A stretch of DNA of 45,855 nucleotides. Source: Lachnospiraceae bacterium (lineage in GTDB: Bacteria; Bacillota; Clostridia; Lachnospirales; Lachnospiraceae). Made by a program: the position numbers and the translations under genes. Positions 1 to 8,162 of the stretch are shown here, piece after piece (position 1 is the stretch's first letter; every line of letters starts with the position of its first letter). The stretch covers positions 1-45,855 of the forward strand of contig SVFJ01000019.1 of NCBI GenBank assembly GCA_015056925.1, in the 5' to 3' direction. The notes beneath the pieces were generated by a model. That model had not been told where the DNA came from and did not search any database. It saw nothing but the letters and a program-made list of their open reading frames with translations.

Positions 1-912
1 GCATTTATTGAATACTCCAACAATATCGTATGGCCAATGGAAATGCTTGGATGGTTATCCAACGATATGTCAGCAGCCTTTGCATCTAACAAGAAAATCA
101 GGAAAATCTTCGAGGAAGTACCTACTATTACTACCCCGGAAGAACCTGTTCTATTAGAAAAGGTACACGGCAAAATCGAATTTTCCAACGTATCCTTCCA
201 TAAAGAGGATATGCATCCGATATTAACCGATATTTCCTTTGTTGTGGAGCCAGGTCAGACAATCGGAATCATGGGTGCGACAGGCGCTGGAAAGACCTCT
301 GTCATTCAGCTCTTACAAAGGCTCTATGATGCGACGGATGGTTGTATCAAGCTAGATGATGTTGATATTACAAAGCTTTCTTTAGAACAGCTTCGTGGAA
401 GCATTTCTCTTGTTATGCAGGATGTATTCCTCTTCTCTGATACGATTACAGAGAATGTCAAGCTTGGCAAGAAAGCCTATGTAGACAATAGCAAGGTACA
501 GTTGGCATCACGCGCCGCACAGGCTAGCGGATTTATTGAGAAGATGACAGACCAATACGAAACCATTATTGGTGAACGCGGTGTCGGACTTTCCGGCGGA
601 CAAAAACAACGAATCAGTATCGCCCGCGCTCTGGCAAAGGAAACACCGATTTTGGTCATGGATGATTCCACTTCTGCTCTCGATATGGAAACTGAACATG
701 CAATTCAAAATACCTTAAAAGAATTGCCAAATACAACAAAAATTATTATTGCGCACAGAATCAGCGCAGTTCGACATGCCGATGAAATCATCGTACTAGA
801 GAACGGTTCTATCGCGGAAAGAGGTTCGCACGAGAGTCTTTTAGCACTTCGTGGCCTCTATTATCAGACCTATGTATCTCAGTACGGAGAGCCTTCATCA
901 CTTATTAGCTAG
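1..912 (+). CDS. ABC exporter, permease/ATPase half-transporter (3' part, cut by window edge)
   Basis: The reading frame is open from base 1, so this is the C-terminal 303 residues of a longer protein; the first ATG at 37 is internal. What remains is the end of the membrane domain and a full nucleotide-binding domain with Walker A GATGAGKT, signature LSGGQ and an H-loop AHRIS. Walker B reads LVMDDS, so the catalytic Glu of the usual DE pair is Asp. The next gene has the complementary defect, a degenerate signature. That is the known arrangement of heterodimeric type IV exporters such as TM287/288 or BmrCD, with one hydrolysing and one degenerate ATP site. The two genes are 15 bp apart with a strong ribosome binding site between them. 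Substrate unknown; a drug or lipid is the usual guess. Confidence 0.93.
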   Translation, partial: AFIEYSNNIVWPMEMLGWLSNDMSAAFASNKKIRKIFEEVPTITTPEEPVLLEKVHGKIEFSNVSFHKEDMHPILTDISFVVEPGQTIGIMGATGAGKTSVIQLLQRLYDATDGCIKLDDVDITKLSLEQLRGSISLVMQDVFLFSDTITENVKLGKKAYVDNSKVQLASRAAQASGFIEKMTDQYETIIGERGVGLSGGQKQRISIARALAKETPILVMDDSTSALDMETEHAIQNTLKELPNTTKIIIAHRISAVRHADEIIVLENGSIAERGSHESLLALRGLYYQTYVSQYGEPSSLIS

Positions 913-927
913 AAAGGAGGTCATTAC

Positions 928-2706
928 ATGGCCGTTAACTCGTTTAAAGAGGATGAGAGCCTACAGGAAGTCAGTAAGCTCAAAACCCTCGGCAGACTAT
1001 TTCGATATATGCTACATTACAAGCTACCTATCTTTGGCGTATTGCTCATCATGGCATACTGTATTGCAGTTAGCTTAATGAATCCTATGATTATCGAAAC
1101 TGCCATCGACAAATATATTACATTAAAGAATTTTCCCGGCTTATGCCGCCTTGCCATTTTTGCATTAGCCTTGAATCTGATTATGATTCTGATGGTCAAG
1201 CTTAGAATGTATATCATGGCAAAGATTTGTAATAGCATCCTTCTCGAGATTCGTCAGGAGCTGTACACACATATTCAGACCTTAGATTTTCATTTTTTTG
1301 ATAGCCGCCCTACAGGTAAGATTCTTGCCAGAATCATGGGAGATACCAACTCCTTAAAGGATGTGCTCTCAAACAGTGTAACGACATTAATACCGGATTT
1401 CATTACCATATGTGCCGTTGTTGGTATCATGTTTATCAAGAATCCAAAGCTTGCACTTGCTTCTTTGGCAAGCTTGCCTTTGATGATTGTTGGTATCTGG
1501 TTTGTCCAGTCCCGGTCTCACACGAGATGGCAGATACACCGTAAGAAGTCATCCAATCTCAATGCCTTTGTGCATGAGGACTTATCCGGAATTCGTATTA
1601 TTCAAAGTTTTCATGCGGAGGATGAAACACAGGAAACCTTTGATGTCTTGATAGACGAACACAAGAAATCCTTTATGGACGCAGTACTCTATGCTGATGC
1701 TTTTGGTTCTGTCGTAGATTTCTGCTGGGGACTTGGCTGTGTTTCTCTGTGGTTCACCGGTATTGTACTGCTTGGTGTAGATGTTGTATCCGTAGGTACC
1801 TTGATTGCCTTTGGTACCTATATCTCTATGTTCTGGCAGCCTATTTTGAACCTTAGTAATTTCTACAATCAGATTATTACAAACATCTCCGGTGCCGAAA
1901 GAATCTTCGAGATTCTTGACACAAAGCCTGAGATTACCGATTGTGAAACCGCTAAGGAAATGCCTGAGATTACTGGTGCTGTCAGCTTTGACAACGTAAG
2001 CTTCTCTTATGACGAAGAGACTAAAGTTTTAAAGCATGTTAGCTTTGATATTACGCCTGGCGAGACTATCGCTTTGGTTGGACCAACCGGCGCCGGTAAA
2101 ACCACGATTGTCAATTTAATCAGCCGTTTCTATGATGTGCAGCAGGGAACGGTTTCGATAGACGGACACGATATCAAAGATGTGAGTATCGAATCTCTTC
2201 GTAAGCAGATGGGCATTATGACACAGGATAACTTCCTCTTTACAGGTACGATTCGTGACAATATTGCCTACGGTAAGCTAGATGCTACCGAGGAAGAAAT
2301 CATCGCTGCTGCAAAAGCTGTACACGCACACGATTTTATCATGAAGCTTCCAAAGCAATATGACACCGAGCTTGCAGAGCGTGGCGGTGGACTTTCTGTT
2401 GGTCAAAAGCAGCTCCTTGCCTTCGCCCGCACCATGGTAAGTATGCCTAAGATTCTGATTCTTGATGAGGCAACCTCAAGCATTGATACAAAGACCGAGC
2501 TTCTCGTGCAGGAAGGTATCGAAGCCTTACTTGCAGGACGTACCTCCTTTGTCATCGCTCACCGCCTCTCTACGATACAGAAGGCTGACCGCATCTTCTA
2601 TATTGACCAGGGCGGCATCGTCGAGCAGGGCAATCATGAAACCCTTATGGCCAAGAAGGGGGCTTACTACAAGCTACAGATGGCACAGTTAGAAGACGTT
2701 ATATAA
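928..2706 (+). CDS. ABC exporter, permease/ATPase half-transporter (partner subunit)
   Basis: 592 residues, a full-length half-transporter. The N-terminal membrane domain has about six hydrophobic segments between residues 30 and 310. The nucleotide-binding domain follows, with Walker A GPTGAGKT at 385-392, signature LSVGQ at 489-493 (second Gly of LSGGQ replaced by Val), Walker B ILILDE with Glu514 present, and the H-loop His545. Its Walker motifs are canonical while its signature is degenerate, the mirror image of the upstream gene, so the pair should form a heterodimer with one active ATP site. The start has an excellent ribosome binding site (AAAGGAGGT) 7 bases upstream. Efflux of drugs or other amphiphiles is the usual family role; the substrate cannot be read from sequence. 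Confidence 0.95.
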   Translation: MAVNSFKEDESLQEVSKLKTLGRLFRYMLHYKLPIFGVLLIMAYCIAVSLMNPMIIETAIDKYITLKNFPGLCRLAIFALALNLIMILMVKLRMYIMAKICNSILLEIRQELYTHIQTLDFHFFDSRPTGKILARIMGDTNSLKDVLSNSVTTLIPDFITICAVVGIMFIKNPKLALASLASLPLMIVGIWFVQSRSHTRWQIHRKKSSNLNAFVHEDLSGIRIIQSFHAEDETQETFDVLIDEHKKSFMDAVLYADAFGSVVDFCWGLGCVSLWFTGIVLLGVDVVSVGTLIAFGTYISMFWQPILNLSNFYNQIITNISGAERIFEILDTKPEITDCETAKEMPEITGAVSFDNVSFSYDEETKVLKHVSFDITPGETIALVGPTGAGKTTIVNLISRFYDVQQGTVSIDGHDIKDVSIESLRKQMGIMTQDNFLFTGTIRDNIAYGKLDATEEEIIAAAKAVHAHDFIMKLPKQYDTELAERGGGLSVGQKQLLAFARTMVSMPKILILDEATSSIDTKTELLVQEGIEALLAGRTSFVIAHRLSTIQKADRIFYIDQGGIVEQGNHETLMAKKGAYYKLQMAQLEDVI

Positions 2707-2723
2707 CTAGAAAGGACTACAAC

Positions 2724-3104
2724 ATGGAATTTAACGAATTACTAGAAATCGCAAAAAATACTTTAAATGAAAGACCTATATCAAGACTTGCCTCAGCTGG
2801 TACAGTAGCTGCTGCATTTCTAACTGACAAAGGCAATGTATATACAGGTGTCTGCATAGATGTCCCCGCTGGAATGGGCTTCTGTGCAGAGCACGCTGCC
2901 GCTGCAACTATGATTACAGCTGGAGAATCTAAAATTGTAAAAATGGTTGCTACCGGCGTTGACGATAACGGTTGCGGTTGCGCCCCTTGTGGTCGTTGTC
3001 GTGAATTTATCAACAGCATCCACGATGATAACTACTTGTGCGAAGTTCTCTTAGAGGATGGGACCATTACAACCATTGGAGAATTGTTACCGTATAGATT
3101 GTAA
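2724..3104 (+). CDS. cytidine deaminase-like zinc hydrolase
   Basis: 126 residues, the usual length for a tetrameric cytidine deaminase. The zinc site is visible: Cys-Ala-Glu in GFCAEH near residue 53 (Cys ligand plus catalytic Glu) and PCGRC near residue 91 (two Cys ligands). This three-Cys form is typical of the small bacterial Cdd and blasticidin-S deaminase-like families, which convert cytidine or a cytosine-containing nucleoside to the uridine form. It starts 17 bp after the ABC gene with AAAGGA upstream, so it is probably co-transcribed with the exporter. The lineage is closer to the general cytidine-deaminase-like group than to textbook Cdd, so the substrate (cytidine or a nucleoside antibiotic) stays open. 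Confidence 0.82.
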   Translation: MEFNELLEIAKNTLNERPISRLASAGTVAAAFLTDKGNVYTGVCIDVPAGMGFCAEHAAAATMITAGESKIVKMVATGVDDNGCGCAPCGRCREFINSIHDDNYLCEVLLEDGTITTIGELLPYRL

Positions 3105-3120
3105 AGAAGAAGGTGTTTCT

Positions 3121-4050
3121 ATGAGCAAGCTAACAACTAAGCAGTTTCAAATATTAACCGATATTAACATGGCATGGGATTTTATGGTTGAAGTTTATAA
3201 CGAAGCAGGTGGAAAAGGCACCGAAACCACTGCCGCTCCATTTTTTGAATATGCCATAACCTCCTCATGGATGAATAAAGATTATCTGCATCTATGCCGC
3301 TTTTGGCTAGATGGAGATACCATTGTCGGATTTGTTTTCTATGAAAACCCAGTAACACATCTGCGTTTTATTTTGCGCCCGGGATATGAAGAACTGGCAG
3401 AGGAAATGATTGCCTATGCAATTGATGTATTTCCAGATATGAATCAGGAAAAAGAATTTGTATTTTCAGAAGACCAAACAGCACTTATAGAAGCTGTTGA
3501 AAAAAGAGGCTATAAACTGACATACAAAAATCTAGAATACAGACTAAATATGACAAGCGCTGCATTAGATTACACGCTCCCTAATGGATTCCATTTTGTT
3601 GAGCCAGATGATGTGGAACCATTAAAACTAGCTCGCTGTTGTTGGAAAGGATTTAATGAATGGGAATTAGGTCCTTTTGAGAACTGGGATATTCCAGATC
3701 ATACAACCGATTGGAATCCACATAAATCATATACAGGAGTTGAAAATAATGCAATGGCACCACCACCTCATTCCACTTACGAGCATGCTATTGTTATTGC
3801 TAACGAAGAAGGTGAGTATGTATGCTACTCAGGAATGTGGTGGATTTCAGAAAACAAACTTGCTTATATGGAGCCTTTATGTACCATACCAGAATATCAA
3901 CATCGGGGATTGGCTGCTGCTGCCCTATCCCAGCACTATAAAAAATTTAAAGCTATGGGCGGTAAATATCTAACCGGTGGTGGAAATGATTTCTATAGAA
4001 AGATTGGTTATGATACGGAAGTGTATACTTTGGTTTATAAAAAAGTATAG
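3121..4050 (+). CDS. GNAT family N-acetyltransferase (two-domain)
   Basis: 309 residues from the ATG at 3121, chosen because AAGAAGG lies just upstream; an in-frame ATG at 3058 overlaps the previous gene and has no such site. The C-terminal third has the acetyl-CoA binding signature of the GNAT fold: a beta-strand (AYMEPLCTIP) followed by EYQHRGLAAAAL, corresponding to the Q/RxxGxG/A loop, and a closing FYRKIGY segment. The N-terminal half looks like a degenerate second GNAT lobe. Acetyl acceptor unknown. It heads a run of small modifying enzymes on the same strand. Confidence 0.83.
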   Translation: MSKLTTKQFQILTDINMAWDFMVEVYNEAGGKGTETTAAPFFEYAITSSWMNKDYLHLCRFWLDGDTIVGFVFYENPVTHLRFILRPGYEELAEEMIAYAIDVFPDMNQEKEFVFSEDQTALIEAVEKRGYKLTYKNLEYRLNMTSAALDYTLPNGFHFVEPDDVEPLKLARCCWKGFNEWELGPFENWDIPDHTTDWNPHKSYTGVENNAMAPPPHSTYEHAIVIANEEGEYVCYSGMWWISENKLAYMEPLCTIPEYQHRGLAAAALSQHYKKFKAMGGKYLTGGGNDFYRKIGYDTEVYTLVYKKV

Positions 4051-4088
4051 CTTTTTGCAAATACCTATATAAATAAAAGGGAGAATAC

Positions 4089-4235
4089 ATGGGTAAAAAA
4101 AAACAAGAACATATTACATTTGACCAAACACTGAAAACAAAAAAGAGTATTCCTTTTGATTTTGTGAATAAGCAAAATCACACTAGGAAGCTTAACTTGG
4201 AACAATTAATATTTGGTAGAAATAATTCCAAATAA
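4089..4235 (+). CDS. small basic hypothetical protein (48 aa)
   Basis: A 48-codon ORF fills most of the gap between the acetyltransferase and the nucleotidyltransferase. A purine-rich AAAAGGGAG ribosome binding site lies about 5 bases before the ATG. The product begins MGKKKQEH, is strongly Lys/Asn rich, has no hydrophobic segment and no recognised domain. Spacing to both neighbours is operon-like (38 bp and 21 bp). I do not recognise a family; the ribosome site and placement are the main support for translation. Confidence 0.5.
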   Translation: MGKKKQEHITFDQTLKTKKSIPFDFVNKQNHTRKLNLEQLIFGRNNSK

Positions 4236-4256
4236 AATTTTAAGGCGGTACTACAT

Positions 4257-5291
4257 ATGCAAAATACAAATCAAAAAATAATAGACGCTATCATAGCAAA
4301 AGCAGAAAAAATTTGTCCGGATTCCTTAGCACTTATTGGAATCTACGGTTCTGTTGCAACTGGAGATGATTATGCCAAGTCAGATTTGGATTTACTTATC
4401 CTAATTCAGGATGATGAGGGATGGAAGCTTGGAACAGGCTTTATTCTCGATGATAGTGGTATCGGCTATGATATTTATTGCACCAACTGGGATGGATTGC
4501 GATATGATGCCGAGTGCCACCACGCACAGATTTCTAAGTTAATGGATTCTAAGATTGTATATGTCAAGAAACCGGAAGCTTACGACGAATTGTGTCGATT
4601 AAGAAAACAGGCAAAAGACTTCTTACAATCAGAAGGACGCTTCGAAAGAGTTAACGAGTTAATAGATAAAGCAAAAATCTCATTTGCGAATTCTTATTTA
4701 CATGATACCTTATCACAGGTACGCATAGACGCCTCTGATGTCATGCTCTGCCTTTTAGATGCTTTGATGCTTTATCATGGAAATTACTTCAAGCGTGGTG
4801 TAAAAAGGACATTTGAAGAGTTAGCTACTCTTCCTATCGCAGATGAATTTTCTTGCAATCTCAGAAAAATTCCTACCTGCAAAAAAGTTAGTGAAATCAG
4901 AGAAGTATTAAAGATGCTTCTTTCCTATGCAGAAGGTTATATGCAAAAACCGCAAGAAAAACAGGAACCTTCTGCTGGTCTTGCCGGCACTTATGAAGAA
5001 ATGTATTCTAACTGGAGAAACAAGGTAGAAAAAGCCGCTGCTGAGAATGATGCGTATTCTTCATTCATGAATATGTCTAGTTTCCATTATATGCTTCAAG
5101 ATATTGCATCTGAGAACAATATCGGAACTTATAATATTATGGAAGAATACAATCCTGACGACCTGGAGGATGATATCAGAATTTATGATATCTATCTAAA
5201 GAAATATGAAGAAGTCTATCATAAAGCTGGTATCGCAGTGAAACGCTTTTCTAATGTAGATGAGTTTGTTGAGGATTACTTGAATTCATAA
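4257..5291 (+). CDS. nucleotidyltransferase-domain protein (aminoglycoside-nucleotidyltransferase-like fold)
   Basis: 344 residues. The N-terminal domain carries the DNA polymerase beta-superfamily motif: GIYGSVATGDDYAKSDLDLL near residues 28-47, with the GSxxxG loop and the DxD metal-binding pair. A third acidic residue may lie in GYDIYC near residue 74. An alpha-helical region follows (residues about 115-230), then a C-terminal half of unknown type. This resembles the layout of adenylyltransferases acting on small molecules, including aminoglycoside ANTs, but the acceptor cannot be assigned. AAGGCGG precedes the start. Its TAA overlaps an upstream in-frame ATG of the next gene. Confidence 0.78.
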   Translation: MQNTNQKIIDAIIAKAEKICPDSLALIGIYGSVATGDDYAKSDLDLLILIQDDEGWKLGTGFILDDSGIGYDIYCTNWDGLRYDAECHHAQISKLMDSKIVYVKKPEAYDELCRLRKQAKDFLQSEGRFERVNELIDKAKISFANSYLHDTLSQVRIDASDVMLCLLDALMLYHGNYFKRGVKRTFEELATLPIADEFSCNLRKIPTCKKVSEIREVLKMLLSYAEGYMQKPQEKQEPSAGLAGTYEEMYSNWRNKVEKAAAENDAYSSFMNMSSFHYMLQDIASENNIGTYNIMEEYNPDDLEDDIRIYDIYLKKYEEVYHKAGIAVKRFSNVDEFVEDYLNS

Positions 5292-5305
5292 TGGAGGACA
5301 TAAGA

Positions 5306-5725
5306 ATGACAGAGATTAGATATATACAACAAGAAGACAAAGACTTTTGGTATAGTCTTGATAAACATCTCCCGGTATCTGAATTTGAAGATAAAGTCCG
5401 TAATCACCGCGGTTATGTTTTATTAGTTGAGGATAAACCAATCGGACTACTGCGATACAATCTCTTTTGGGATAATACCCCATTTTGCACTATGCTCTTT
5501 GTTGATTGGGATTACCAAGGTAAAGGCTACGGCAGATTGCTTATGAACCATTGGGAATCCGACATGAAATCGCAAGGATACGGTATGCTTTTAACTTCTA
5601 CGCAGGTAGATGAGAACGCACAGCATTTCTATAGAAAGCTAGATTACAAAGACTGTGGCGGATTCGTAATTGACATCCCGGAATACGCACAGCCTATGGA
5701 GATGTTTTTTATAAAGGGAATTTAG
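5306..5725 (+). CDS. GNAT family N-acetyltransferase
   Basis: 139 residues from the ATG at 5306, which has GGAGG 8 bases upstream. An ATG at 5291 overlapping the previous stop lacks a well-placed site. The fold signature is clear: strand TMLFVDWDYQGKGYGRLLMNHW contains the acetyl-CoA loop (Q-G-K-G-Y-G), followed by helix and the strand LLTSTQVDENAQHFYRKLDY. The family transfers an acetyl group from acetyl-CoA to an amine; the acceptor is unknown. It is tightly packed between the nucleotidyltransferase and the methyltransferase. Confidence 0.87.
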   Translation: MTEIRYIQQEDKDFWYSLDKHLPVSEFEDKVRNHRGYVLLVEDKPIGLLRYNLFWDNTPFCTMLFVDWDYQGKGYGRLLMNHWESDMKSQGYGMLLTSTQVDENAQHFYRKLDYKDCGGFVIDIPEYAQPMEMFFIKGI

Positions 5726-5738
5726 GGAGATTATGGAA

Positions 5739-6461
5739 ATGAATGTATACGAAAAAGTTGAAAAGAATATAGATGCACTGGTCGAGAATAATGTAGACTG
5801 GTCCACATGTGCAACACAAGAAGAGATGAATAAGGCTCGTCAAGGTCAGTTATCCATGAAGTTTTTCGATAAGGAAATACCGACAGATTGGTTAAAGGAT
5901 ATAAAAGGGAAAAAGATTCTATGTTTGGCTAGCGCCGGTGGATTACAAGCACCACTACTTGCTTGTGCTGGAGCTGACGTAACTGTTTTAGATATCTCTG
6001 ATAAGATGCTAGATAAAGACCGAAGAATTGCTAGCGAGCAACAATTAAATATAAGAATAGAAAAAGGAAATATGTGCGATTTGTCACGTTTTTCTGATGC
6101 TAGCTTTGACTATATCTTAAACCCTCCTTCACTCATGTATGTCCCAGATATAAAGCCAGTTTTTAGAGAATGTTATCGTGTCTTAAAGCAGGGCGGAATA
6201 TTAATAGTAATGGCACCAAGTCCTATCAATTATTTATGTGATTTTGTCAATGACGAAAACGGAAGCTATTATAAGGCGGTAAACAGAATGCCTTACTGTT
6301 CTGCTGATTTTGATAGTATGAGTGATTGGATAGAATACGGACATACCATGGAAGATTACATAGGCGGCCAGCTTGCGTGCGGATTTGTAATCAATGGCTA
6401 TGTGGAATGTCAGTTAGAGGACATCACTGAATTACACTTTTTGACTAGGGCTATGAAATAA
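5739..6461 (+). CDS. class I SAM-dependent methyltransferase
   Basis: 240 residues from ATG 5739; the ATG at 5733 sits only 3 bases after GGGAG, too close, while 5739 has a 9-base spacer. The Rossmann SAM-binding fold is seen in order: motif I as ILCLASAGGLQAP near residue 60, the acidic end of strand 2 (VTVLDIS) and motif IV as FDYILNPPS, followed by a short post-strand helix (FRECYRVLKQGG). Related to UbiE/Methyltransf_11 small-molecule methyltransferases. Motif I reads ASAGG, a variant of ExGxG. Substrate unknown. It is the last gene of the plus-strand cluster. Confidence 0.85.
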   Translation: MNVYEKVEKNIDALVENNVDWSTCATQEEMNKARQGQLSMKFFDKEIPTDWLKDIKGKKILCLASAGGLQAPLLACAGADVTVLDISDKMLDKDRRIASEQQLNIRIEKGNMCDLSRFSDASFDYILNPPSLMYVPDIKPVFRECYRVLKQGGILIVMAPSPINYLCDFVNDENGSYYKAVNRMPYCSADFDSMSDWIEYGHTMEDYIGGQLACGFVINGYVECQLEDITELHFLTRAMK

Positions 6462-6462
6462 C

Positions 6463-6728
6463 AGGAGAAGAACTTGGATATATGCCGAAGCCATACCATG
6501 AGCAAGCACCGCTAGGCGCCGTGAATCGGCATGGTTCATGTGTTCTCAAACGTACGGCGCCCTTGATATCTCGAAAAACAATGCTTGCTTTGTTGCACCG
6601 ACGGCGAAGAACTCAAGAACAGCCAGAGGATTAACTCAACTGAATTTTGGTTTAGGGGAGCTAGCTCCTTTGGCGCTACGAATGGTTGCTGCAGAGAATA
6701 CTCAGAAGATAGTTCAACTATGCACTTA
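6463..6728. other. gene-poor segment with long-range complementary arms (possible structured RNA)
   Basis: No convincing gene. Seen directly: ATGCCGA (6482-6488) is complementary to TCGGCAT (6526-6532); AGCAAGCA (6501-6508) to TGCTTGCT (6582-6589); GGCGCCGT (6515-6522) to ACGGCGCC (6554-6561); GGAGCTAGCTCC (6657-6668) is a perfect palindrome. The first and third pairings interleave, so a fold using both would be pseudoknotted. A 50-codon ORF (6482-6634) starts 14 bases after AGGAG, but its product is Arg/His rich with rare CGA/CGG codons, so I do not call it a gene. Orphan omega/HEARO-like RNA or a mobile-element remnant are possibilities only. Confidence 0.35.
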
Positions 6729-6960
6729 ACTTGGTCTTAGAATTGATTTTGTTCGTCTGAGACCAAGTGAAACCAAGAAACTTGGTCTCTGAGTCGATTT
6801 TATCTGTCTGAGACCAAGTGAAATAAAAAAACTTGGTCTCTGAGTCGATTTTATCCGTCTGAGACCAAGTGAAATAAAAAAACTTGGTCTCTGAGTCGAT
6901 TTTATCCGTCTGAGACCAAGTGAAATCAAGAAACTTGGTCTCTGAGTCGATTTTATCCAT
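6729..6960. repeat. 51-bp tandem repeat, four full units plus a 28-bp partial, each with a terminator-like dyad
   Basis: Units begin at 6729, 6780, 6831, 6882 and 6933 (partial), exactly 51 bp apart. Each full unit holds ACTTGGTCTC, a 20-base loop, GAGACCAAGT, then an A-rich spacer; the first unit is the most diverged. Read on the minus strand the dyad is followed by up to seven Ts, so each is a plausible intrinsic terminator for the pan-coa operon, whose last gene ends at 6971. Neighbouring arms can also pair across the 11-base spacer, giving a second register. Because 51 is a multiple of 3, long open frames with a 17-residue repeat appear; they lack good start signals and look spurious. Confidence 0.9.
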
Positions 6961-6970
6961 GCTGCAAGTA

Positions 6971-8161
6971 TCACTTCATCTTCTTTAAAATCTCATCAAC
7001 AATACACGAAGCCACCTCATCCTTAGACATGATTTCTAATTCTTTCACTTCATCCGCAGTAATAATGGTAACAACATTCGTATCAGTTCCAAAGCCAGCC
7101 CCCGCCTGCTTTAGGTTATTTGCCACAACCATATCCAAGCGTTTTCTTTCCAGCTTATCTTTTGAATTCTGAAGCATATTCTCCGTTTCCATCGAAAAGC
7201 CACAAAGAAACTGTTTGGTTTTCCTTGCACCAAGAGTTTTCAAAATATCATCTGTACGCTCCAAAACAATTGTCATATCATCGTCCTTCTTCTTTACCTT
7301 CTCATCAGCTGGATTCACAGGTCTGTAATCCGCGACTGCTGCTGCCTTAATTACGATATCCTGCTCTTCAAAATGTTCAAGAACAGCTTCGTACATGTCC
7401 AAAGCCGATACTACTGAAATCACCTTCACAAACATCGGAGACTCAATACTTGTCTTACCAGTAACAAGAGTAACCTGAGCACCTCTAAGCATACAATTTC
7501 TAGCAAGCGCATATCCCATTTTTCCTGTAGAATGATTACTAATGAATCTAACAGGGTCAATCTTTTCCATAGTCGGTCCTGCTGTAACTAATACCTTCTT
7601 TCCTACCATATCTTTTTCATACGCACACTCTCGCATTATGTACTGAAGGAGAACATTCTCCGAAGGCATCTTTCCAGCGCCAACATCACCACATGCTAGT
7701 AAGCCAGTATCAGGTGTAATCACTTCATAACCAAAACGGCCAAGCTTATCCATGTTATCCTGAACAATTGGATTCTCATACATCCGCGTATTCATTGCCG
7801 GAGCTATGATTTTTTTACACTTGCAAGCCATAACTGTCGTCGTCAGCATATCATCTGCAATACCATTAGCAAGCTTACCAATCACATTTGCTGTAGCAGG
7901 TGCTACTAGTACTACATCAGCTTTTTTTGCAATCGAAACATGCTCCACACTATATTCGAAATTCCTATCAAAGGTATCAATCAAACATTTATTACCTGTG
8001 AGCGTTTCAAAGGTAATTGGATTAATAAAATTAGTAGCATTCTGTGTCATAAGAACTGTCACATCTGCATGTAGCTTTTTAAGCATACTGGCCAGATTCG
8101 CTATTTTGTATGCAGCTATACTTCCTGTTACTGCCAGCACTATGTTTTTACCTGAAAGCAT
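6971..8161 (-). CDS. coaBC: bifunctional phosphopantothenoylcysteine decarboxylase / phosphopantothenate-cysteine ligase
   Basis: 396 residues, full length. The N-terminal flavoprotein decarboxylase (CoaC, residues 1 to about 180) shows GSIAAYK near residue 13, the His of EHVSIAKKAD, the PAMN substrate loop (IIAPAMNTRMYENP) and the catalytic Cys in ACGDVGAGKM. The C-terminal CoaB ligase (about 185-396) has VLVTAGPTMEKIDPVRFISNHSTGKMG and the KxKK loop (KVKKK) near residue 290. It joins cysteine to 4'-phosphopantothenate and decarboxylates the product to 4'-phosphopantetheine. The start has AAGGAGGT inside the end of coaX, 1 bp upstream, so the two are translationally close. Last gene of the operon. 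Confidence 0.97.
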   Translation of the reverse strand: MLSGKNIVLAVTGSIAAYKIANLASMLKKLHADVTVLMTQNATNFINPITFETLTGNKCLIDTFDRNFEYSVEHVSIAKKADVVLVAPATANVIGKLANGIADDMLTTTVMACKCKKIIAPAMNTRMYENPIVQDNMDKLGRFGYEVITPDTGLLACGDVGAGKMPSENVLLQYIMRECAYEKDMVGKKVLVTAGPTMEKIDPVRFISNHSTGKMGYALARNCMLRGAQVTLVTGKTSIESPMFVKVISVVSALDMYEAVLEHFEEQDIVIKAAAVADYRPVNPADEKVKKKDDDMTIVLERTDDILKTLGARKTKQFLCGFSMETENMLQNSKDKLERKRLDMVVANNLKQAGAGFGTDTNVVTIITADEVKELEIMSKDEVASCIVDEILKKMK

Positions 8162-8162
8162 A

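Noticed and set aside
6482-6729. Short plus-strand ORFs (50 and 63 residues) in the gene-poor segment
   Set aside because: Arg/His-rich products with rare codons and no recognisable domain; the sequence is better explained by long complementary arms.
6729-6960. CRISPR array
   Set aside because: The whole 51-bp unit repeats; there are no variable spacers and no cas genes.
6718-6974. Two minus-strand ORFs of about 80 residues with a 17-residue repeat
   Set aside because: They are read from the 51-bp hairpin array, are open in more than one frame because 51 is divisible by 3, and have no good ribosome binding site.
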